A stretch of DNA of 64,000 nt from Mycolicibacterium sp. 018/SC-01/001 (GCF_007096635.1 NZ_VKAA01000006.1:112616-176615); one strand, 5' to 3'. Counted from the stretch's first letter, positions 26,930-35,751 are shown. Program-made: numbers and translations. Notes: generated by a model from the letters alone, not told the origin.

Positions 26930-27658
26930 ATGTCCCACCCATCCGACGCGCAGATCCGCCACCCCGTCCGCCTCGACGACCTCATCGGCGCGATCACCCG
27001 CGTCCACGATCGACCACTCGATCAGCTGACCGACGCGGTGCTGGCCGCCGAGGCGCTCGGCGAGGTCGCCGACCACCTGATCGGCCACTTCGTCGACCAG
27101 GCCCGCCGCTCAGGTGCGTCCTGGACCGAGATCGGCAAATGCATGGGCGTCACCAAACAGGCCGCCCAGAAGCGCTTCGTCCCCAAGACCCCAACGGACG
27201 CCGCAGCCATGGACCCCGACGCCGGCTTCCAGCGGTTCACCCCCCGCGCCCGCGCCGTCGTCGTCGAAGCCCAGAACAGCGCCCACGCCGCGCGCAACGC
27301 CGAGATCAGCCCGGCACACCTCATCCTCGGCCTCACCGCCGACCCCACAGGGATCGCATCCCGTCTGCTCGCCGATCAGGGAGTCGACGCCGAAGCCGTG
27401 CGCGCGGCGGTCACCCTGCCCGCAGCCGTCGACACCGTGCCTGCGCTGATCCCGTTCGACCGCCGCGCCAGGAAGGCTCTCGAACTCACGTTCCGCCAGG
27501 CACTGCGGCTCGGCCACAACTACATCGGCACCGAACACATTCTTCTCGCGCTCTACGACGAGGAGGGCGATGACGGCGTGCTGCACCGCCTCGGCATCGA
27601 CATCGAGCGGTTCGAACGCGACCTGCGGGCGGCCCTGGAAACCTTCACCCAGCCGTGA
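26930..27658 (+). CDS. clpC2: ClpC2: HTH plus Clp N-domain protein
   Basis: A 242-residue stand-alone Clp N-terminal domain protein without ATPase modules. Residues about 15-85 form a DNA-binding part with SWTEIGKCMGVTKQAAQKRF. Residues about 95-235 form the double Clp-N repeat (FTPRARAVVVEAQNSAHAAR, ISPAHLILGL, then KALELTFRQALRLGHNYIGT). The M. tuberculosis orthologue (Rv2667) is reported to bind cyclomarin, which targets the ClpC1 N-domain, and to repress its own gene. The tandem palindromes over the promoter fit that. The transcript appears leaderless. Confidence 0.9.
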   Translation: MSHPSDAQIRHPVRLDDLIGAITRVHDRPLDQLTDAVLAAEALGEVADHLIGHFVDQARRSGASWTEIGKCMGVTKQAAQKRFVPKTPTDAAAMDPDAGFQRFTPRARAVVVEAQNSAHAARNAEISPAHLILGLTADPTGIASRLLADQGVDAEAVRAAVTLPAAVDTVPALIPFDRRARKALELTFRQALRLGHNYIGTEHILLALYDEEGDDGVLHRLGIDIERFERDLRAALETFTQP

Positions 27659-27726
27659 GTGGCGTATGCCGCCGGCGCCCTCTGCGGGTGTGCGATCATG
27701 CCAGGACGCCTACGAGGGGACCGGAC

Positions 27727-28224
27727 ATGCGACGCTGGCTCGTCATCGTGCTCGCCGCCACCATGGCCTGGGCGGGAGGCGTCCTCGCCCCTTCCGCCGG
27801 CGCCGCCGTCATCCCGATCGGGCGTCTCGGTGAGACGCTGCGCGTCGAATTCAAGGGCCTCGTCGCCGATGTCGCGGTCGTGGCCATCAATCCCTCCCCG
27901 GTGCCGCCCGGTTTCGGTTATCCCCCGCGCGCCCCGCGCTATCAGGTGTACCGGGCCGACGTCACGATCACTCCGGTGCAGCTGCCCACCCCGTACGCGA
28001 TGGGCATCACCTACGGGTTCCGCGGCGTGACCCCGACGGGCGACGCGTACGAACCCCGCAACAGCGACGCCCCCGACGCGTTGCAATACGGCATGCAGAA
28101 CGCCCAGGTCGGCCGCACGTTCACTGGCGGCGTGTGGTGGGACTGCTACCGCGACCTGGTCTCCAACGTCGTGTTGATCGACCGGATCACCGGCGTCCGC
28201 CTGGCCCAGTGGAACGTCACCTGA
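27727..28224 (+). CDS. Secreted protein, Rv2668-like
   Basis: A 165-residue exported protein of unknown function in the Rv2668 position. The signal peptide is residues 1-26 (MRRWLVIVLAATMAWAGGVL, ending SAGA). The mature part starts VIPIGRLGETLRV and looks beta-rich, loosely like the MPT63 immunoglobulin-type fold, though this is weak. Two Cys at most. GAGGGGACC precedes the ATG. Confidence 0.82.
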   Translation: MRRWLVIVLAATMAWAGGVLAPSAGAAVIPIGRLGETLRVEFKGLVADVAVVAINPSPVPPGFGYPPRAPRYQVYRADVTITPVQLPTPYAMGITYGFRGVTPTGDAYEPRNSDAPDALQYGMQNAQVGRTFTGGVWWDCYRDLVSNVVLIDRITGVRLAQWNVT

Positions 28225-28751
28225 GTCTGCAGGTCACGCCGGCCGACCCCGCCCGCATCGACGAACTCGCCGACGTGGCGGCGCACACCTTCCCGCTGGC
28301 CTGTCCCCCGTCGTGCACAGCCGATGACGTCGCCGCGTTCATCGCCGAGAACCTCACGCGCGACCGCTTCGCCGACTATCTGCGCGATCCCGACCGCACC
28401 GTGCTGACGGCCACCGACGGCGACCGGATCGTCGGGTACGCCATGCTGATCGGCGGCGCGCCAGGCGATCCCGACGTGGCCGCTGCGGTGACTGCCCGCC
28501 CGACCGTGGAACTGTCGAAAATGTACGTGCTGCCCGAGGCGCACGGGGCGGGCGCGTCCGCCGCTCTGATGTCGGCGGCGCTGCAGCACGCCAGTGCGGT
28601 GGCCGCGGCGTCGGTGTGGCTCGGTGTGAATCAGAAAAACGTTCGCGCCCAACGCTTTTACCGTAAGCACGGCTTCGAGGTCACCGGCACCAAATCGTTC
28701 CTGGTCGGCGAACACCTCGAACAGGACTACGTGATGGTGCGTCCCGTCTGA
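28209..28751 (+). CDS. GNAT-family acetyltransferase (Rv2669-like)
   Basis: A 180-residue N-acetyltransferase. The acetyl-CoA site lies in VELSKMYVLPEAHGAGASAA (about 98-117), and GVNQKNVRAQRFYRKHGFEV is the typical C-terminal motif. The substrate is unknown. The GTG start overlaps the end of the secreted-protein gene by 16 bases. The 3' end overlaps the convergent zapE by 25 bases. Confidence 0.87.
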   Translation: MERHLSLQVTPADPARIDELADVAAHTFPLACPPSCTADDVAAFIAENLTRDRFADYLRDPDRTVLTATDGDRIVGYAMLIGGAPGDPDVAAAVTARPTVELSKMYVLPEAHGAGASAALMSAALQHASAVAAASVWLGVNQKNVRAQRFYRKHGFEVTGTKSFLVGEHLEQDYVMVRPV

Positions 28752-29776
28752 CCGGCGGCGGTCAAGGCGAGCAGCCGCGACGTCGCCCGCAGATACTTCT
28801 TGCGGAACCCGCCGGCCAGCATCTCCTCGCTGAACACCGTGTCCAGTTTGGCCCCCGATGCCACCACCGGGATGCCGGCGTCGTAGAGGCGGTCGGTCAG
28901 CGACACCAGGCGCAGGGCGACGTTCTGGTCGTCGAGCGGGTGCACGCCGGTCAGGAACACCTCGGTGACGCCCTCGATCAGAGTCAGGTAGCGCGAGGGA
29001 TGCATCGTCGCCAGGTGCGCGCACAGCCCGTCGAAGTCGTCGAGCGTCGCACCCGGTACCTGCGCGGCACGCTCGGTCACCTCGGCGTCACTGGGGGGCT
29101 CGGGAGCGGGCGGCAGATCGCGATGCCGGTAATCGGGGCCCTCGATGCGCACGGTCGTGAACATCGCTGCGAGCGTGTTGATCTCACGCAGGAAGTCCTG
29201 CGCCGCGAACCGGCCCTCGCCGAGCTGCTCGGGCAGCGTGTTCGACGTCGCCGCGACCGACACCCCCTTCTCGACGAGCGCGGAGAGCAGCCGGGAGATC
29301 AGCGTCGTGTTGCCCGGATCGTCGAGCTCGAACTCGTCGATGCAGAGCACCGTGTAGTCGGCGAGCAGGTCGATGCACTCGACGAAGCCGAAAACACCTG
29401 CCAGCTGGGTCAACTCGCCGAACGTCGCGAACGCCTTCTGCCCCTCCACCGCGTAGTACGACGACGCCAGCAGGTGCGTCTTGCCGACACCGAAACCGCC
29501 GTCGAGGTACACGCCGACACCCGGCAACACCTCCCGCTTGCCGAACAGCTTCTTCTTCCCGGCGCGGCGCTGCACCGCCTGCTCGCAGAACCGGCGGCAC
29601 TCCTGCACCGCGGCGGCCTGCGAGGGCTCTGCGGGATCAGGCCGATAGGTGTCGAAGCTGACGTCGGCGAACGTCGGCGGCGGGACCAGCTGAGCGACCA
29701 ACCTCTCCGGGGTGACGCTGGGATGCCGATCGGTGAGGTGCGCGACCTCACCGGAGGTGATGCTGGACCCGTGCAT
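28727..29776 (-). CDS. zapE: AFG1/ZapE-type ATPase
   Basis: A 349-residue AAA-type ATPase of the AFG1/ZapE family, linked to cell division in E. coli. The Walker A is GGFGVGKTH (about 93-101), the Walker B is VLCIDEFELDD (about 143-153), and the sensor segment is SVAATSNTLPEQLGEGRFAA. It corresponds to Rv2670c by position. The role in mycobacteria is unproven. A leaderless promoter precedes it. Confidence 0.88.
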   Translation of the reverse strand: MHGSSITSGEVAHLTDRHPSVTPERLVAQLVPPPTFADVSFDTYRPDPAEPSQAAAVQECRRFCEQAVQRRAGKKKLFGKREVLPGVGVYLDGGFGVGKTHLLASSYYAVEGQKAFATFGELTQLAGVFGFVECIDLLADYTVLCIDEFELDDPGNTTLISRLLSALVEKGVSVAATSNTLPEQLGEGRFAAQDFLREINTLAAMFTTVRIEGPDYRHRDLPPAPEPPSDAEVTERAAQVPGATLDDFDGLCAHLATMHPSRYLTLIEGVTEVFLTGVHPLDDQNVALRLVSLTDRLYDAGIPVVASGAKLDTVFSEEMLAGGFRKKYLRATSRLLALTAAGQTGRTIT

Positions 29777-29782
29777 GCAGGC

Positions 29783-29788
29783 ACCCTA
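29783..29788 (-). promoter_or_regulatory. -10 element TAGGGT of leaderless zapE
   Basis: On the minus strand TAGGGT is followed by GCCTGC and the zapE ATG. Six bases of spacing and no ribosome site predict that transcription starts at the ATG. Confidence 0.6.
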
Positions 29789-29810
29789 TCGGCGTGCTGT
29801 GATTCTGCGT

Positions 29811-30584
29811 ATGAGCGATCACGCGGACGGGACGCAGTTCACAGTGCTCGGCTCCGTCGACAGGCTCGACCGCGCCGCGGTGATCGACCGGTATGCCTAC
29901 CCCGGTGAGCGTTGGGTGCGGGCCAACATGATCGCCTCGACCGACGGCGGAGCGACCAGCGACGGGACGTCCGGCGGTCTGGGCGGCGAGGGCGACAAGG
30001 CCCTGTTCTCGGTGCTGCGCGAACTGGCCGACGTCGTCCTCGTCGGCGCAGCGACGGTCCGCGCCGAGGACTACTCCGGGGCGGCGCCCACCGCAGAGCA
30101 GCGCGCGGCCCGCGAAGCCCGCGGACAGGCCGCCGTGCCCCCGATCGCCCTGCTCACCCGGTCCGGCTCCGTCGACCCCGACGCAGCGGTGTTCCAGCGG
30201 ACCGAGGTGCCACCGATCGTCTTCACCAGCGCAGCCGCCGCTCCCGAGACGCGGCGCACGCTCGGAGATCTCGCCGAGGTCGTCGACGTGTCCGGAACCG
30301 ACCCCGAGTCGCTGGACCTGGGGCGGGCCGTGGACGTGCTGGCCGAGCGCGGCCTGGGCCGCATCCTCGCCGAAGGCGGGCCCGGCATCCTCGGCAGGCT
30401 GATCGCCGACGGCCTGCTCGACGAACTGTGCCTGACCGTCGCACCCGTGCTCGTCGGCGGCGCGGCCGGTCGCATCGTCACCGGCGACGCCGACGACCGC
30501 ACCCGGCTGCACCTACAGCAGGTGCTGCGCGACGACGACGGTTACCTGTTCCTGCGCTACACCCGCGTCACCGAGAACCCGTGA
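29811..30584 (+). CDS. RibD C-terminal/dihydrofolate-reductase-fold reductase (Rv2671-like)
   Basis: A 257-residue NADPH-dependent reductase related to the RibD C-terminal domain. Motifs are WVRANMIASTDGGATSDGTS, ELADVVLVGAATVRAEDYSG and ILAEGGPGILGRLIADGLLD. The M. tuberculosis orthologue Rv2671 is reported to act as an alternative dihydrofolate reductase that gives resistance to para-aminosalicylate, although it was first named ribD. No deaminase domain is present, so it is not a complete RibD. The start is the ATG at 29811. Confidence 0.87.
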   Translation: MSDHADGTQFTVLGSVDRLDRAAVIDRYAYPGERWVRANMIASTDGGATSDGTSGGLGGEGDKALFSVLRELADVVLVGAATVRAEDYSGAAPTAEQRAAREARGQAAVPPIALLTRSGSVDPDAAVFQRTEVPPIVFTSAAAAPETRRTLGDLAEVVDVSGTDPESLDLGRAVDVLAERGLGRILAEGGPGILGRLIADGLLDELCLTVAPVLVGGAAGRIVTGDADDRTRLHLQQVLRDDDGYLFLRYTRVTENP

Positions 30585-30607
30585 AACACATCAGTACTGT
30601 GGTCGGC

Positions 30608-32158
30608 ATGCGTCGATCGGTGCCGGCAGTCCTTGCGGTGACGGTGTCGTTGCTGACAGCGTGCTCCCCCGGTCTGGCCGCCAACCCGCGCTACGCCACC
30701 GACTCCGGCGCACGCCCGCAGGGCGCCGTGACGACCAGCGAGAAACCGTCGGGGCCGCCGGCCATCGAGGCGCCGAAGAACGATCTGTCGTGGCGCGACT
30801 GCACATCGCGGGTGTTCGGCGCCGCCGCCATCACACCGCCGGACGGTGTGACGCTGGACTGCGCGAGCTACGACGCCGACCTCGACCCGATCGCCGGGGC
30901 GACCGGATCGGTCAGCATCGGCGTCGTGCGCGCCCGCTCCGCGCAGACCCCGGCCGACGCGGGTCCGCTCGTGATGACGACGGGCTCGGACCTGCCGTCG
31001 TCGGTGCAGCTGCCGGCGTGGCTCGCCGGCGGGGGCACCGACGTGTTGGCAAAACATCCGATCGTCGCCGTGGATCGGCGCGGCATCGGCATGTCGGGCG
31101 CACTGGACTGCCGGGATGTGTTCGACCGCCAGGAGATGTTCGAGCAGGCCCAGTTCCAATCGGGCGACGATCCGGTGGCCAACCTCGGCGCCATCACGCA
31201 GACCGCGACCACGAGTTGTACCGACACCATCGCCCCCGGCGACTCGGCCTACGACAACGCCCACGCCGCCGAGGACCTCGAACGTCTGCGCACCACCTGG
31301 GACGTGCCTGCGCTCGCGCTGCTCGGCGTCGGCAACGGTGCGCAGGTCGCACTCGCCTACGCAGGTTCGCACCCCAACAAGGTCGCCCGCCTGGTGCTCG
31401 ACTCGCCACTGCCGCTGGAGATCTCGGCCGAAGCCGCGACCGAGCAGCGGGTCAAGGGCGAGCAGGCCGCACTCGACGCGTGGGCCGCCCAGTGCGCGGC
31501 AGCCAACTGCCCCCTAACCGACCCGAAGGGTGCCGTCGACACGCTGCTGACCGCGGCACGCGCCGGTAACGGGCCCGGTGGGGCGTCCGTCGCCGCTGTC
31601 GCCGATGCGATCTCGACAGCGCTGGCATTCCCGCAAGGCAACCGGGCCGACGCCGGCCGCGAGCTCGCCCAGGCGATCGCCGACGCCAACGGCGGTGACA
31701 CCAACCGGATCAACAACCTGATCAACACGGCCGAGACCCTGCGCCAGACCGACGGACAGTTCGTCAACTCCTGCAGCGACGCGCTGAACCGGCCCACCCC
31801 CGACCGGGTGCGGGAGCTCGTCGTCGAGTGGGGCAAACGCTATCCGCAGTTCGGCAGCGTCGGAGCCCTGGACATGGTGAAGTGCCTGAACTGGCCGAGC
31901 GGCACCGCGCCCAAGGAACCCCAGGGCCTGACCACGCCGACACTGCTGCTCGGCGTGCAGAACGATCCGATCGTCGGCAACGAAGGCGTGGCGGCCGTCG
32001 CGGCGACCGCGATCAACGCCGGGTCGACGAACAAGCGGGTGATGTGGCAGGGCATCGGCCACGGCGCGACGATCTACTCCGCGTGCGCGCTGCCGCCGGT
32101 GCTCGGCTACCTCGAGACCGGGGCCCTGCCGCCCACGGACACGTACTGCCCGGCCTGA
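30608..32158 (+). CDS. Alpha/beta-hydrolase-fold lipoprotein (Rv2672-like peptidase)
   Basis: A 516-residue exported lipoprotein with a signal ending in the lipobox LLTAC (C19). The hydrolase fold resembles tripeptidyl-aminopeptidase/SlpD-type enzymes: VAVDRRGIGMSG for the oxyanion strand, LLLGVQNDPIV for the acid Asp, and GIGHGATIY for the His. The nucleophile elbow reads GVGNGAQ where family enzymes usually have GxSxG, so the catalytic Ser seems to be missing. I chose the ATG that gives the best signal peptide. A GTG at 30581, overlapping the previous stop, is an alternative. Confidence 0.85.
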   Translation: MRRSVPAVLAVTVSLLTACSPGLAANPRYATDSGARPQGAVTTSEKPSGPPAIEAPKNDLSWRDCTSRVFGAAAITPPDGVTLDCASYDADLDPIAGATGSVSIGVVRARSAQTPADAGPLVMTTGSDLPSSVQLPAWLAGGGTDVLAKHPIVAVDRRGIGMSGALDCRDVFDRQEMFEQAQFQSGDDPVANLGAITQTATTSCTDTIAPGDSAYDNAHAAEDLERLRTTWDVPALALLGVGNGAQVALAYAGSHPNKVARLVLDSPLPLEISAEAATEQRVKGEQAALDAWAAQCAAANCPLTDPKGAVDTLLTAARAGNGPGGASVAAVADAISTALAFPQGNRADAGRELAQAIADANGGDTNRINNLINTAETLRQTDGQFVNSCSDALNRPTPDRVRELVVEWGKRYPQFGSVGALDMVKCLNWPSGTAPKEPQGLTTPTLLLGVQNDPIVGNEGVAAVAATAINAGSTNKRVMWQGIGHGATIYSACALPPVLGYLETGALPPTDTYCPA

Positions 32159-32182
32159 CGGCTGGGGGTCCCGCCGCTGCGG

Positions 32183-32188
32183 TACGGT
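32183..32188 (+). promoter_or_regulatory. -10 element TACGGT of leaderless aftC
   Basis: TACGGT is followed by 7 bases and the GTG at 32196. This picks 32196 over the in-frame GTG at 32187 as the start. Confidence 0.6.
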
Positions 32189-32195
32189 GCCTGAC

Positions 32196-33464
32196 GTGCG
32201 TGATCTTGTTGTGAATGCGTTCAGGCCCCGCACGTCCCCGCCCACCACCGCCGCGGTTCTGCGCTCCGTTCTGTGGCCCCTGGCGATCCTGTCGGTCATC
32301 CACCGCAGCTACGTGCTGGTGTTCAACCGCTACATCACCGACGACTTCGCGCCCGTCTACCGCGCGGTCATCAACTTCAAGTTCGGCTGGGACATCTACA
32401 ACGAGCATTTCGACTACGTCGATCCGCACTACCTGTATCCGCCGGGCGGCACGCTCATCATGGCGCCGTTCGGCTATCTGCCCGAAGTGGCGTCGCGCAA
32501 CTGGTTCATCTTCTTCAACACCGTCGCGATCATCCTGGCCGGCTACTTCCTGCTGCGGCTGTTCGGATACACGCTGAGCTCGGTGGCCGCACCTGCCCTG
32601 CTGTTGGCGATGTTCTTCACCGAATCGGTCACCAACACCTTGGTGTTCGGGAACATCAACGGCGTCATGCTGCTGCTCGAGGTGCTGTTCTTCCGCTGGC
32701 TGCTGGACGGCAACCGAAACCATCAATGGTGGGCCGGGGTCAGCATCGGGCTGACGCTGGTGGTCAAGCCACTGCTGGCGCCACTGCTGCTGCTGCCGCT
32801 GCTCAACCGCCAGTGGCGCGTGCTGGTCACCGCGATCCTCGTACCCGTCGCGTTCAATCTCGCGGCCTGGCCGCTCATTTCGGATCCGATGAGCTTCGTC
32901 ACCCGCACCGTGCCCTACATCTTCTCCACCCGCGACTACTTCAACAGCTCGATTCTGGGGAATGGTCTCTACTTCGGCCTGCCCACGTGGCTGATCCTCG
33001 CGTTGCGCATCGTGTTCGCCGCTCTCGGCGCCGCGGCACTGTGGCTGCTCTACCGGTACTACCGCACCCGCGACCAATTCTTCTGGATGCTGACGTCATC
33101 AGGCGTCCTGCTGGTCACCTCGTGGCTGGTGCTCTCGCTCGGCCAGGGCTACTACTCGATTGCGCTGTTCCCGTTCCTGATGACGGTCGTGCTACCGAAT
33201 TCGGTACTGCGCAACTGGGTCGCGTGGCTGGCCACCTACGGCTTCCTCACCATGGATCGCTGGCTCCTGTGGCAGCTGCCGCAGACCGGCCGGGCACTCG
33301 AGTACCTCAAGATCACCTACGGCTGGTCCCTGATGGTGATCGTGGTGTTCTGCGTGCTGCTGTTCCGCTACCTCGACGCCCGGCGCGAGGGCAGGCTTTC
33401 CGACGGCATCGACCCGCCCTGGCTGACTCACAGCACCCGGCCCGGCACCGCTGCTGCCGAGTAA
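32196..33464 (+). CDS. aftC: Alpha-(1->3)-arabinofuranosyltransferase AftC
   Basis: A membrane glycosyltransferase of the GT-C fold, 422 residues, using decaprenyl-phospho-arabinose to add alpha-1,3 branches to arabinogalactan and lipoarabinomannan. About ten hydrophobic helices are visible. The signature YITDDFAPVYRAVINFKFGW gives the GT-C catalytic acidic pair in the first extracellular loop. EHFDYVDPHYLYPPGGTLIM and DYFNSSILGNGLYFGLPTW also match the AftC family closely. Position (Rv2673) supports the call. The msrB gene follows 9 bases later. Confidence 0.95.
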   Translation: MRDLVVNAFRPRTSPPTTAAVLRSVLWPLAILSVIHRSYVLVFNRYITDDFAPVYRAVINFKFGWDIYNEHFDYVDPHYLYPPGGTLIMAPFGYLPEVASRNWFIFFNTVAIILAGYFLLRLFGYTLSSVAAPALLLAMFFTESVTNTLVFGNINGVMLLLEVLFFRWLLDGNRNHQWWAGVSIGLTLVVKPLLAPLLLLPLLNRQWRVLVTAILVPVAFNLAAWPLISDPMSFVTRTVPYIFSTRDYFNSSILGNGLYFGLPTWLILALRIVFAALGAAALWLLYRYYRTRDQFFWMLTSSGVLLVTSWLVLSLGQGYYSIALFPFLMTVVLPNSVLRNWVAWLATYGFLTMDRWLLWQLPQTGRALEYLKITYGWSLMVIVVFCVLLFRYLDARREGRLSDGIDPPWLTHSTRPGTAAAE

Positions 33465-33467
33465 CCT
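33462..33467 (+). promoter_or_regulatory. -10 element TAACCT of leaderless msrB
   Basis: TAACCT, which includes the aftC stop TAA, is followed by 6 bases and the msrB ATG. It suggests msrB has its own promoter as well as read-through from aftC. Confidence 0.5.
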
Positions 33468-33473
33468 GGCGAC

Positions 33474-33884
33474 ATGACAGGTCCCAAGCTGCAGCTGACC
33501 GACGACCAGTGGCGCGAGCGGCTGAGCCCCCAGGAGTTCGCCGTGCTGCGCCGCGCCGGCACCGAGCGTCCGTTCACCGGCGAGTACACCGACACCACGA
33601 CCGAGGGCGTCTACGAATGCCGCGCCTGCGGGGCCGAACTGTTCCGCAGCACCGAGAAGTTCGAATCCCACTGCGGCTGGCCGTCTTTCTTCGACCCGGC
33701 GGATTCCGACGCGGTGATCCTGAAGTCCGACGACTCGCTGGGTATGCACCGGGTCGAGGTGCTGTGCGCGAATTGCCACAGCCACCTCGGCCACGTGTTC
33801 GAGGGCGAGGGCTACCCCACGCCGACCGATCAGCGGTACTGCATCAACTCGATCTCCCTGCGGCTGGTGCCGGCAGGTCAGTGA
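33474..33884 (+). CDS. msrB: Peptide-methionine (R)-S-oxide reductase MsrB
   Basis: A 136-residue cytosolic repair enzyme that reduces the R form of methionine sulfoxide. Two zinc-binding CxxC pairs (YECRACGAELF and VLCANCHSHLGHVF) and the catalytic Cys in RYCINSISL are all present, and HCGWPSFF is the substrate site. Length and order are standard. It converges with the EAL gene, overlapping it by 7 bases. Confidence 0.95.
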   Translation: MTGPKLQLTDDQWRERLSPQEFAVLRRAGTERPFTGEYTDTTTEGVYECRACGAELFRSTEKFESHCGWPSFFDPADSDAVILKSDDSLGMHRVEVLCANCHSHLGHVFEGEGYPTPTDQRYCINSISLRLVPAGQ

Positions 33885-35644
33885 TGGCCCGGCGCCAGCA
33901 CGCGTTCGCGGCGCTGCGCCTCCAGTAGGGCCAGCACCTCCGCTCCCGGCACCGGCCTGCTGAAGTAGAAGCCCTGCGCCACCCGGCAGCCGTACTCCCG
34001 CAGCCGGGCGGCGGTCTGAGCGCTCTCCACCCCTTCTGCCACCGGGGTGAGCCCCAGCGCGTGGGTCATCTCGATCACCGCGCGCACGATGGTGGCCGAC
34101 GGCCCGTGCGTCAGGATCGGCGCGATGAACTCCCGATCCAGCTTCACCTGGTCCACGGGGAAATCGCGCAGATACCACAGCGCGGAGTAACCGCTGCCGA
34201 AATCGTCGAGCGCCACCTGGATGCCACTGACCCGGAGGTGATCGAGCGCCGACCGCGTGCCCGGCATGTCGGCGAGCAACCTGTCCTCGGTGATCTCCAC
34301 GGTCAGCGCCTTCGGCGCAAGCCCGTGCCGCCGCAGCGCGTCGTCGATACCGATGCTGAGCGCAGGGTCACTAACGGTGGGCGCGAACACGTTCACCGCG
34401 ACGGGAATCGGGAAGCCACTCGCGTGCCACACGGCGGCATCGGCGAGTGCCAGATCGACCACCGCGGTGGTCAGCTTGGTCATCAGCGTGCGCTGATTGA
34501 CCAGCGGCAGGAACTGGTCGGGGTTGAGCAGCCCCCGACGCGGATGCGGCCAGCGGACCAGCGCCTCGACGCCGATGATGTCCTCGGTGAAGAGGTCGTA
34601 CTGCGGCTGGTAGACCAGCCGCAGATCGCCGTGCTCGACGGCGTGCTCCAGTTCGGTCAAGATCGGCGGTGTGCCGGCGTCGGCCCTGCTCGCGGCGATA
34701 TCGGCACGCAGCCGGCGGTTCTCCCCGATCAGCACGACCTGTCGAACGGTCACCGCGAAGACGATGACGGCCACCGCGACGAACACCGGCCCCATTCCGT
34801 CGACGAGGACCGGAGTGCACAGCACCGCAGACAGCAGCACAGGCACGTACGGCAGCCAGCCGGACACCGCCGGGGACTGCGCCCCCGCACCCTGGGCGCC
34901 GACTCTCTTGGCCTGCACCGCCGCGGCGGCGATCAGCAGGAAACCCATCGCCCAGCCGACCGCCAGCGTTCGATTGCCGCGGTAACTGTCGGTCGCCGAG
35001 ATGTAGGCGAACGCCACGTCCGAGACACCGACGCCGACCAGCCCGGCGAACAGCAAGCTCAACTGGTCACGCCGCGCCCCGGGCGCGCGCAGCACCATCA
35101 GTCCCGCGACGGTCACCAACGCGATGTCGGTCACCGGGTAGACCAGGTTCACGGCCACCGAGAGGACATCGGAGTGCCGCGCGACATAGACCGTCCGCAA
35201 CCAGATCACCCACACGGCGGCGAAGATGGCCGCCGCGACGATGAGCCCGTCGATCACCACCCGCAGTTGCGTCGTGGGCGGTGCCGCGGTGAGCTGGACG
35301 ATCAGACACATCCCCGCGCCGACCAGGAACAACACATAGCCTGCGTCCGCCCAGGACGGCGAGGGTGCGTCACCGACGACGAGGTCGTAGTAGGACCAGA
35401 TCACCTCACCCGCGGTCCAGCCGACCAGGCCGGCCGCCATGAACACCCAAGCCACGCGGTCGGGGCCGCGCAAAGACAGTGCCGCCCACGCGACACAGCA
35501 GGCCGCAACCAACGCGAAGACGGCCAAGCCGACATCGTCGACGACGCGGGTCAGCGCCGGGCCGCCCCAGCCGAACCACAACCAGGCGCCGTACCCGGCG
35601 CCGGCGATGAGAGCGGCCGCCGCCACCCCCCAGGTTCTCGGCAT
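33878..35644 (-). CDS. Membrane EAL-domain c-di-GMP phosphodiesterase
   Basis: A 588-residue protein. Residues 1-310 hold about nine transmembrane segments laid out like the first third of the GGDEF-EAL protein at 14986, including SPSWADAGYVLFLVGAG and VNLVYPVTDIALVTVAGLMV. No GGDEF domain is present. The EAL domain (about 330-575) keeps all key motifs: GVEALVRW, VEITEDRLL, LDDFGSGYSAL, QVKLDREF, AEGVES. It should hydrolyse c-di-GMP. It is absent from this place in M. tuberculosis as I recall. The upstream gap contains a DosR-like box. Confidence 0.88.
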   Translation of the reverse strand: MPRTWGVAAAALIAGAGYGAWLWFGWGGPALTRVVDDVGLAVFALVAACCVAWAALSLRGPDRVAWVFMAAGLVGWTAGEVIWSYYDLVVGDAPSPSWADAGYVLFLVGAGMCLIVQLTAAPPTTQLRVVIDGLIVAAAIFAAVWVIWLRTVYVARHSDVLSVAVNLVYPVTDIALVTVAGLMVLRAPGARRDQLSLLFAGLVGVGVSDVAFAYISATDSYRGNRTLAVGWAMGFLLIAAAAVQAKRVGAQGAGAQSPAVSGWLPYVPVLLSAVLCTPVLVDGMGPVFVAVAVIVFAVTVRQVVLIGENRRLRADIAASRADAGTPPILTELEHAVEHGDLRLVYQPQYDLFTEDIIGVEALVRWPHPRRGLLNPDQFLPLVNQRTLMTKLTTAVVDLALADAAVWHASGFPIPVAVNVFAPTVSDPALSIGIDDALRRHGLAPKALTVEITEDRLLADMPGTRSALDHLRVSGIQVALDDFGSGYSALWYLRDFPVDQVKLDREFIAPILTHGPSATIVRAVIEMTHALGLTPVAEGVESAQTAARLREYGCRVAQGFYFSRPVPGAEVLALLEAQRRERVLAPGHH

Positions 35645-35731
35645 GAGGGGATATTAGCAATCATGAGGCTTTGGCAAAACCGATTGCCACGAGTAAGACG
35701 TCATTTGCCAGGGCGACTATTTTCGGGTTCA

Positions 35732-35751
35732 CAAGGGTCCGAAGGCCCTAT
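35732..35751 (-). promoter_or_regulatory. Candidate DosR box upstream of the EAL gene
   Basis: The core GGGTCCGAAGGCCC (35735-35748) has the 14-base spacing GGG-N8-CCC of DosR sites and resembles the hspX site as I recall it. It lies about 90 bases upstream of the EAL start. No other gene could use it, since hemQ ends on the far side in the same direction. Confidence 0.5.
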
